A stretch of 64,000 bases of DNA from Simkaniaceae bacterium (GTDB taxonomy: Bacteria; Chlamydiota; Chlamydiia; Chlamydiales; Simkaniaceae): positions 1,798,001 to 1,862,000 of the forward strand of contig CP073762.1 in assembly GCA_018399055.1 (NCBI GenBank), given 5' to 3'. Of the stretch, positions 49,843-56,798 are shown one piece after another (position 1 is the stretch's first letter; each line of letters starts with the position of its first letter). The notes beneath the pieces were generated by a model. The model did no database searches and was not told where the DNA came from. It saw only the letters and a program-made list of their open reading frames with translations. The position numbers and the translations under genes were made by a program.

Positions 49843-51291
49843 TTAATTTGATTTAAGCGTATAAAATTTCATTAGCTGTCCTTGACGCACAAGCAGTAGA
49901 ACTCTTTCCCCAGGTTTTACATTTTCGAGGGCTGCATTGAACTCCATAATATTTGGAGTTTTTCGATGATTTACCTCCATCACAAGAAATCCTGGTTTAA
50001 TTCCTGCATAGTCTGCGGCAGTTCCTGGCTCAACTTTAAGAACAACAACACCTTTATCTTCTTGGTTAAATTTGTACTGCTGAATATTTTGGCTCGTGAG
50101 ATTGTCAATAGAAAATCCAAGCTTCTTTGAGCTTGTTTCACTAGACACAAACGTATTTGCTCCAAAAGTTCCTAAAGTGACTTTAACTTTCTGCGTTTTC
50201 CCTTCACGGTTAATTGTCAGCTTAACCTTAGTTCCTGGTGGAAGAAAAACTATTTCCTTACGAAATTGCCCTGGATTCTTCACAGTTATTCCATTGATTT
50301 TCATGATAATATCACCCTGTTTAAGGCCTGACTCTTCAGCAGGAGATCCTTTGACAACATCGACAACAAGAACTCCTTGAGTCGTGTTTACCTCGAAAGC
50401 TTCAGCAAGATCGCTATCGATGGGCTGCATAGATATCCCTAAAAATCCTCGAGTAACTACCCCATTCTCAACTAGCTGTTCTTTGATATTCAATAAAATG
50501 TTACTTGGGATCGCAAAACCAATTCCCATATTCCCTCCTGATCGGGAAAAAATTGCTGTATTCATTCCAACCACTTGATTATTGAGATTGATCAGTGGCC
50601 CCCCTGAATTCCCGGGATTAATCGCAGCATCTGTTTGAATAAAATCTTCGTAATCAGTAACCTGGAGTCCTTGTCTTCCCTTTGCACTGATAATTCCAGT
50701 AGAGACACTTGCCTCTAATGAAAAAGGGCTTCCGATTGCGACGACCCACTCTCCTACTTCTAAGGCATCAGAATCGCCAAGTTCCAGAAAAGGAAATTTC
50801 TCTCCTGAAGGATTTTCCAATTTGAGGATCGCAATATCGGTATGAGAATCCCCTCCAATGTAGCTCGCTGTAATCTGTCGATCTGTTCCATCTTGTAACC
50901 TCACAGTAAGCTTTTTTGCCCCCTTTACAACATGCATGTTTGTCATAATATGCCCTTCCTCAGATATGAGGAAGCCAGAGCCTTGACTGATCTGGGGTTG
51001 AGAAGGACGCATCCTAGGACCGCCAAAAAAATGATAAAACAAATCATCATTGAATAAATCATAAGGGTTTATCCCTTCTGATTGCCCTCCTTCGGCACGA
51101 ATAAACACGACAGAGGGAGTACAGGCCTTTGCGACCTCCACAAAGGGCTGAGAAAACATATGCCCATATGAGCTCTCATAAGAATTTTGACGTTCAGCGG
51201 CAAAAAAAGAACTTGCTTCTAACCTTTGATCTGCTTGCAGGCCTGCTACTAAAAAGAAAATGATAAAAAACTTGGAAATTGATTGTTTCAC
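49843..51291 (-). CDS. htrA: Periplasmic serine protease/chaperone HtrA (DegP/DO)
   Basis: 482 aa. Signal peptide (MKQSISKFFIIFFLVAGLQA), trypsin-like domain with H120 (MTNMHVV), D152 (SHTDIAIL) and S229 (NPGNSGGP), then two PDZ domains (about 280-370 and 385-480, GFLGISMQ and GVVVLKVEPGTAADYAGIKPG). C. trachomatis HtrA (CT823) has the same build. Translation starts at GTG 51291 behind AGGAGG; an ATG-TGA start-stop overlaps this GTG. Confidence 0.94.
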   Translation of the reverse strand: MKQSISKFFIIFFLVAGLQADQRLEASSFFAAERQNSYESSYGHMFSQPFVEVAKACTPSVVFIRAEGGQSEGINPYDLFNDDLFYHFFGGPRMRPSQPQISQGSGFLISEEGHIMTNMHVVKGAKKLTVRLQDGTDRQITASYIGGDSHTDIAILKLENPSGEKFPFLELGDSDALEVGEWVVAIGSPFSLEASVSTGIISAKGRQGLQVTDYEDFIQTDAAINPGNSGGPLINLNNQVVGMNTAIFSRSGGNMGIGFAIPSNILLNIKEQLVENGVVTRGFLGISMQPIDSDLAEAFEVNTTQGVLVVDVVKGSPAEESGLKQGDIIMKINGITVKNPGQFRKEIVFLPPGTKVKLTINREGKTQKVKVTLGTFGANTFVSSETSSKKLGFSIDNLTSQNIQQYKFNQEDKGVVVLKVEPGTAADYAGIKPGFLVMEVNHRKTPNIMEFNAALENVKPGERVLLLVRQGQLMKFYTLKSN

Positions 51292-51344
51292 ATCTACCTC
51301 CTAACCTTATAACAACATAAATTTTAGCCAAAAAGAGGATTTAA

Positions 51345-51364
51345 GCAAAATATATTTTGCTTTG
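51345..51364. other. 20-bp perfect palindrome between the glucosidase and htrA
   Basis: AAGCAAAATATATTTTGCTT is perfectly self-complementary and lies in the 119 bp between the two minus-strand genes. It could be an AT-rich hairpin or a binding site. Nothing else supports a function. Confidence 0.35.
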
Positions 51365-51410
51365 ACGCTTGAAGTTAGGAGCCTACTTATGACAATAATT
51401 TGATCAAAGG

Positions 51411-54032
51411 CTAAAGATGACCGTATTCACCAAGCTGCTTGATGAGTTTGGCAACGAAGCCGGTCCACCCCATCTGATGATTGGCACCGAGCCCTTGGCC
51501 AGAGCACCCGTGAAAATATTCATGGAAGAGGACATAGTCATGGAAGTGAGGATCGGATTGAAATTTGGGGCGGTCTCCGAATACAGGGCGGTTCCCCTCG
51601 GAATCATTTTCAAAAATACTCACTAGACGCTTTGAAAGCTCAGCAGCAACGTCCCAGAGGTTCATAAAGTTGCCAGAGCCAGTGGGGCACTCAACTTTGA
51701 GGTCGTCGCCGTAGTAGTAGTGGTATTTTTGGAGAGACTCGATGAGAAGCACATTCAGGGGAAACCAAATGGGACCGCGCCAATTGGAGTTTCCTCCAAA
51801 AAGGCGGCTCTTTGATTCACCAGGTTCATAATCGACTGAAAACTCATCTCCATTAAGCTTGAGTTTGAAGGGATTTTCAGCGTGGCATTTGGAGATAGAA
51901 CGGATCCCGTAAGGACTAAGAAATTTCTCTTCGTCAAGCATAAAGGCAAGCATGCGTGTGAGCTTCTCTCTGTCCACGATGGAAAGAATTCTTCGGCCCT
52001 CAACACCAGGGGTCCGCATACAGGCTACTTTTTCACATAGGTCATGGCGGTGATCTAAAAACCAATCCATTTTCTTTTTAAAGACGGTAAGTTTCTCAAG
52101 AACCTCAGGTTCGATGATGGTCACTGCAAGAAGGGGCATAAGCCCTACAAGTGAGCGCACTTTTAAGGGGATTTCTTTTCCATCTGCTGTTTTTAAAACG
52201 TCGTAGTAAAATCCATCTTCATCATCCCATAGTGGATGCGAGCGCGTTCCTGAGTAGTTGATCGCATCGGCAATAAGGAGGAAGTGGTTATAAAATTTGT
52301 TAGCCATATTCTCATAAGCAACATCTTCTATAGCAAGCTCAAAGGAAATGGAAAGCATATTGAGGCAAAACATCCCCATCCAACTGGTGGCATCGGATTG
52401 ATAGAGAGTCGCGCCGGCCGGCAATTCAGCGCTTCGGTTAAAAACGCTAATGTTATCGAGGCCAAGAAAGCCTCCTTGGAAGATGTTTTTTCCTGAATCG
52501 TCTTTTCGGTTGACCCACCATGTGAAATTTAGAAGGAGCTTTTGAAACACTTTCTCTAAAAAGAGGCGGTCTTCAACTCCATTTCTTTTTTTGTCGATTT
52601 GATAGACCCTGAGGGCTCCCCAAGCGTGTACGGGGGGATTCACATCGTTAAAATTCCACTCGTAGGCTGGAAGCATCCCATTGGGATGCATGTACCACTC
52701 TTGAGTCAAAAGGTTCATGTGGTGCTTGGCATATTCTGCATCTAAAACAGCTAGCGGAAGGGCGTGGAAAGCTGTATCCCAAGAAAAGAACATATTAAAT
52801 TCCCACTTATCAGGAGTAGAGACAACATCATCGGAGTAGAGATGGAGCCACTCTCCGTTGCGAGCAGTACAAGGATCTCTTGCGGGAAGGGGAGGGTTAA
52901 AGTTGGGGTCTCCAGCCAGCCACTGTGGAATGACTAAGTTGTAGTACATTTTATTCCAAAGCATTCCAGCATAAGCTTGCCTTGCAATCATTCGGTGTTC
53001 ATCAGTAAGTGATGTCGGAATGATTTCTCCATAAAATTCTTCTGCTTCTCGCACCCTCAACTTAAGGAGTTTATTATTTTCAGAAGCGATATTCTTCATT
53101 TCTTCTTCAGTGGTGAGACGGAGATGAATCTCTCTAGATTCAGAAGGGGGAATTTTAACGACGTAGTGGAAAGCTCCTTTTGTCCCCTCTCTATTAGGGT
53201 TAACAGCCTGAGTTTTTTGATGAACGAGGTATTCATTGATCCCGTCTTTGCTGTACTTTCCCTTTCCCTTTGTTTCATTTTCGGTGAAAAGAAGCTCCTC
53301 TGCTTCTTCGCCATAAAGAATGTAATTGCCAACGCTTGGGTGATGTGCCTCAATCGCATTGTTTCCTTCTCGAGCTTTTAGAAGAGGTTTTGATGCCTCT
53401 TCTTTGAACCAGTCATTCCGCGCCCAAAGGGTAGGGAGAACATGGAGGGTCTTCTCTTCATTTCCTCGATTGTGCACAGTGATTCGAATCGCAATATCAT
53501 CAGGTCCCTTTTTGGCATACTCGACAAAAACATCGTAATACCTGTTGTGGTCAAAAATCCCGGTGTCAATGAGCTCATATTCCCCCTCGTCTTGAGAACG
53601 CTTAGCATTTGCCTTGCGGATAGCCTGATAGGGGTATTCTGCTTGTGTGTATTTATAGAGATATTTCATATAGGAATGGGTGGGGGTATTATCAAGGTAA
53701 TAATAATACTCTTTTACATCTTCCCCGTGATTTCCCTCAGGATTTGAAAGACCAAAGATTCTCTCTTTGATAAAGGGGTCTTCCTCATTCCAGAAGCTAA
53801 GAGCAAAGCAGAGACGGGCATGTGTATCAGAAATTCCTGCTATCCCATCTTCTCCCCAGCGATAGGCTCTCTCCATGGCCATTTCGTAGGGGAAATAATC
53901 CCATGTTGAACCATCCTCGCTATAATCTTCTCGAACAGTTCCCCACTGCCTTTCCGCTAGATAAGGACCGAAATGTTTCCAGTACTTGGTTTTTTTTTTG
54001 TCTTCTAGAAGACGTTTTTTTTCCGGATTCAT
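51411..54032 (-). CDS. GH63-type (MGH-like) glucosidase
   Basis: 873 aa, cytoplasmic, no signal peptide. The MAMERAYRWGEDGIAGISD opening, FNMFFSWDTAFHALPL and PTYEWNFNDVNPPVHAWG-like AYEWNFNDVNPPVHAWG, GGFLGLDN, and the C-terminal NSNWRGPIWFPLNVLL are characteristic of bacterial members of the mannosyl-oligosaccharide glucosidase clan (GH63/MGH, alpha/alpha-6 barrel). Some hydrolyse mannosyl- or glucosylglycerate. Substrate is not readable. ATG 54032 has AAAGGC upstream; the frame is open to 54086. Divergent from the flavoprotein operon. Confidence 0.82.
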   Translation of the reverse strand: MNPEKKRLLEDKKKTKYWKHFGPYLAERQWGTVREDYSEDGSTWDYFPYEMAMERAYRWGEDGIAGISDTHARLCFALSFWNEEDPFIKERIFGLSNPEGNHGEDVKEYYYYLDNTPTHSYMKYLYKYTQAEYPYQAIRKANAKRSQDEGEYELIDTGIFDHNRYYDVFVEYAKKGPDDIAIRITVHNRGNEEKTLHVLPTLWARNDWFKEEASKPLLKAREGNNAIEAHHPSVGNYILYGEEAEELLFTENETKGKGKYSKDGINEYLVHQKTQAVNPNREGTKGAFHYVVKIPPSESREIHLRLTTEEEMKNIASENNKLLKLRVREAEEFYGEIIPTSLTDEHRMIARQAYAGMLWNKMYYNLVIPQWLAGDPNFNPPLPARDPCTARNGEWLHLYSDDVVSTPDKWEFNMFFSWDTAFHALPLAVLDAEYAKHHMNLLTQEWYMHPNGMLPAYEWNFNDVNPPVHAWGALRVYQIDKKRNGVEDRLFLEKVFQKLLLNFTWWVNRKDDSGKNIFQGGFLGLDNISVFNRSAELPAGATLYQSDATSWMGMFCLNMLSISFELAIEDVAYENMANKFYNHFLLIADAINYSGTRSHPLWDDEDGFYYDVLKTADGKEIPLKVRSLVGLMPLLAVTIIEPEVLEKLTVFKKKMDWFLDHRHDLCEKVACMRTPGVEGRRILSIVDREKLTRMLAFMLDEEKFLSPYGIRSISKCHAENPFKLKLNGDEFSVDYEPGESKSRLFGGNSNWRGPIWFPLNVLLIESLQKYHYYYGDDLKVECPTGSGNFMNLWDVAAELSKRLVSIFENDSEGNRPVFGDRPKFQSDPHFHDYVLFHEYFHGCSGQGLGANHQMGWTGFVAKLIKQLGEYGHL

Positions 54033-54085
54033 ATCGCCTTTAAATTGTTTAATTTCTATATAGGAAAAGAAGGTGAATTGTTTCA

Positions 54086-55468
54086 ATGAATAAAATTTTC
54101 GACATTATTGTAATTGGCGCAGGCGCAGGTGGGCTTGTTGTGGCCATTGGGGGAGCCAAGGCGGGGAAAAAAGTTCTCTTGGTCGAAAAAGATAACTATG
54201 GCGGCGATTGCACGAACTTTGGGTGCATCCCAAGTAAGTCGCTGATTGCTTCAGCTCATGCTGCTTATTACCTTAAACATGCTGACAGGCTGGGGATTGA
54301 AACTTCTCCTTTTTCCTTTGATGGAAAAGGGGCTCTTGACCGGGTTCGCAAAATTGTTCGTGAAATCCGCTCACATGAAGATCCAGATGCCTTGAAAAAA
54401 CTTGGAGTGGAAACTCTAAGTGGAATAGCTTCATTTGTCGATAAAAGGACCCTTTCCATCGATGGAAAAAAGATTCAGGGACGGCAGATTGTCATCGCAA
54501 CAGGTTCCTATCCAGTCGTTCCTCCTATTGAAGGACTCAAGGAAACTCCTTTTTTGACCAATGAAACAGTTTTTGATTTAGAAAAAATCCCAAAACGGAT
54601 GATTTTTATCGGTGGAGGTCCCATTTGCAGTGAGCTTTCACAAGCGTTTTCTCGACTAGGTTCTAAAGTCACCATGATTGAAAGCCGCCCCTCTCTTTTG
54701 GCTCGAGAGGAAAAGGAAGCTCAAAAAATCATCATGGAAACGTTTCAAAAGGAGGGGATCACTCTTCTTACAGGAGAGAGAACAGAGCGCGTCAGCTACG
54801 ACAAGCATTTTACAGTTGAGGTAAGGGGGAAAACGTTGCATTCCATAGAAGGCGACGCCCTATTTGTTGGGGTTGGAAGACGTCCCCACCTAAAGGAGCT
54901 TATGCTCGACGCAGCCCACATCAAACACACCGAAGAAGGCATTCCTACCGACCCTTATGGGAGGACGAATATTAAAAATATCTGGGCTATTGGAGATGTG
55001 ACTGGTCCTCCATTTTTCACTCATTATGCTGAGAATCAAGCACGCACCGTTTTGACTAACCTCCTGCTTCCATTTATCATGAAAAAGAGCCGTCAACCAA
55101 TTCCTCGTTGCACCTATACAGATCCTGAAGTCGCAAGTATTGGGCTTAAAGAGGAAGAATGTAATCCTAAAAAGATTGCTGTGTATCGCGTCCCTTTTTC
55201 TGAAGTAGACCGAAGTATTACAACGGGGCGCACGGAAGGATGCGTGAAAATTATCACGAAGAAGTGGAGTAGCAAGATTTTGGGAGCCACAATTGTAGGC
55301 CCTCGAGCTGGAGAAATGCTGATGGAAATTTCGACTGCCATGCATGCTAAACTTCCTTTAAGAAAACTGAGCACACTCATGCATCCCTACCCGATTGAAA
55401 GTTTAGCAATCCGAAAGGCCGCTGACAAATGGCTTACTGAAACCATATTGGGGATATTCCGTCGATGA
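54086..55468 (+). CDS. Pyridine nucleotide-disulfide oxidoreductase (MerA/Lpd-like)
   Basis: 460 aa. FAD motif IVIGAGAGGLVVAIGGAKAGKKVLLVE (written in two parts around residue 15), the redox pair C42/C47 in GGDCTNFGCIPSK, the ATGSYPVVPPI stretch, the NAD(P) motif IFIGGGPICSELSQAFSRLG, the second FAD motif IWAIGDV, and the C-terminal MHPYPIESL with a single His-x4-Glu-like site are present. It lacks the MerA mercury-binding N-terminus and C-terminal Cys pair, and has no lipoyl-complex neighbours. Related to the MerA-like proteins often found beside TVP38 proteins, as here; the substrate is unknown. Confidence 0.85.
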   Translation: MNKIFDIIVIGAGAGGLVVAIGGAKAGKKVLLVEKDNYGGDCTNFGCIPSKSLIASAHAAYYLKHADRLGIETSPFSFDGKGALDRVRKIVREIRSHEDPDALKKLGVETLSGIASFVDKRTLSIDGKKIQGRQIVIATGSYPVVPPIEGLKETPFLTNETVFDLEKIPKRMIFIGGGPICSELSQAFSRLGSKVTMIESRPSLLAREEKEAQKIIMETFQKEGITLLTGERTERVSYDKHFTVEVRGKTLHSIEGDALFVGVGRRPHLKELMLDAAHIKHTEEGIPTDPYGRTNIKNIWAIGDVTGPPFFTHYAENQARTVLTNLLLPFIMKKSRQPIPRCTYTDPEVASIGLKEEECNPKKIAVYRVPFSEVDRSITTGRTEGCVKIITKKWSSKILGATIVGPRAGEMLMEISTAMHAKLPLRKLSTLMHPYPIESLAIRKAADKWLTETILGIFRR

Positions 55469-56151
55469 AAAAATGGCTTCCTCTCGTTATCATCATCCTT
55501 CTAATGATTATTGCCTACTTTGTGGGGCTGCCAAAGTATCTTACGTTCGAATCAATTAAGACGCATCGCGAAGCCCTCCTTACCCAAATAGAGAACCACC
55601 CGGTTCTTATGCCAGCACTCTTTATTCTCCTCTATATTGTCGTGGTTAGTCTATCCCTTCCAGGAGGAACAATCCTTACTTTGCTTGGAGGATTTTTCTT
55701 TAAGATTCCCTGGGGAGCAACCTACGTCATTATTGGAGCAACCATTGGTGCCACCATTATTTTTCTTGCAGCCCGGACTGCTCTAGGAGGTTTATTGAGA
55801 AAAAAAGCAGGCCCCTTTCTAAAAAAAATGGAAGGTGGGTTCCAAAAAAATGCCGCAAGCTACCTCCTATTCCTCCGATTTATTCCCCTATTCCCCTTTT
55901 GGTTGGTAAACATTGCCCCAGCTTTTTTCAATGTCAAAACAAAGACTTACATTTGGACCACATGCGTGGGTATCATTCCAGGTTCCTATGTGTATGCGCA
56001 GGCCGGAAGCGGTCTCGGCGCAATCTTCGAAGAGGGAAAGTCATTTTCATTTAACTCCGTCTTCAACACTCAAATGAATTTTGCCCTTGTCCTACTTGCT
56101 CTATTCTCTTTAATCCCTATTCTTGTTAAAAAACTAAGACATGATCGATAG
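55465..56151 (+). CDS. TVP38/TMEM64 (DedA superfamily) membrane protein
   Basis: 228 aa with five to six membrane segments. The LPGGTILTLLGGFFFKIPWGATYVIIGATIGATIIF core (read in two pieces) and FLRFIPLFPFWLVNIAPAFFNV are the SNARE-associated Golgi/VTT-domain signature. Relatives act in lipid transport or scrambling. Start overlaps the oxidoreductase stop (ATGA), and its end overlaps the next gene by 11 bp. Confidence 0.9.
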   Translation: MKKWLPLVIIILLMIIAYFVGLPKYLTFESIKTHREALLTQIENHPVLMPALFILLYIVVVSLSLPGGTILTLLGGFFFKIPWGATYVIIGATIGATIIFLAARTALGGLLRKKAGPFLKKMEGGFQKNAASYLLFLRFIPLFPFWLVNIAPAFFNVKTKTYIWTTCVGIIPGSYVYAQAGSGLGAIFEEGKSFSFNSVFNTQMNFALVLLALFSLIPILVKKLRHDR

Positions 56152-56725
56152 CAACTACCGCACGCCATATCAACGCCTGATTATCGAACCACTGCTCAAA
56201 AAGGCATTTTTGAAGGGGATATCCCCTCTGACCGTGACTCTTATAGGAGTGGCTTCTGGCATCTTCATTCCTCTATTTCTATATTTTCACCAGTCGATCG
56301 CCGCTTTAGCTTTTTTAGGAATCAGCGGGTTTTGCGACACTCTTGATGGATCTCTAGCCCGCCATAAGGATCTGTCCTCTCCAAGCGGAGCCGTCTTAGA
56401 CATTGTAGCGGACCGTCTCGTCGAATGGGCTATTCTACTGGGGCTATTCCTTTATGCCCCCGAAAGCCGAGGACTCATGACCATTTGGATGCTAGGCTCT
56501 GTTCTTCTCTGTATCACCACATTTCTGGTTGTGGGCATTTTTCAGAAAAACGCCTCAGAAAAGAGCTTCCATTATAGCCCTGGATTGATTGAGAGAGCGG
56601 AGGCCTTTATCTTCTTTAGTTTGATGATCTTATTTCCAAACTTTTTCACACTTTTGGCCCTTCTTTTTGGAGGTCTAACTCTTTTAACTGCAATAATTCG
56701 AATCAAGCAGTTTAATAAAACATAA
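56141..56725 (+). CDS. CDP-alcohol phosphatidyltransferase family protein
   Basis: 194 aa with about five membrane segments. The catalytic motif D-x2-DG-x2-AR-x8-G-x3-D-x3-D is intact (CDTLDGSLAR ... SGAVLDIVAD). It is a second family member besides pgsA at 4388, so it probably makes another phospholipid or transfers another alcohol. The operon with a TVP38-type transporter and a flavoenzyme suggests a lipid-remodelling unit, an inference only. Confidence 0.88.
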   Translation: MIDSNYRTPYQRLIIEPLLKKAFLKGISPLTVTLIGVASGIFIPLFLYFHQSIAALAFLGISGFCDTLDGSLARHKDLSSPSGAVLDIVADRLVEWAILLGLFLYAPESRGLMTIWMLGSVLLCITTFLVVGIFQKNASEKSFHYSPGLIERAEAFIFFSLMILFPNFFTLLALLFGGLTLLTAIIRIKQFNKT

Positions 56726-56765
56726 TAGTAAAGATTTTAGTATTATTAATATTTAATACTTAAAG

Positions 56766-56775
56766 TGTTATAATA
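56766..56775 (+). promoter_or_regulatory. Extended -10 promoter of the 925-aa gene (TGTTATAATA)
   Basis: TG-T-TATAAT, identical over ten bases to the elements at 11503 and 16334, 24 bases before the ATG at 56799. No -35 box. AAGGGG serves as the ribosome-binding site. Confidence 0.65.
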
Positions 56776-56798
56776 TTACCCTATAATAAGGGGTTAAT

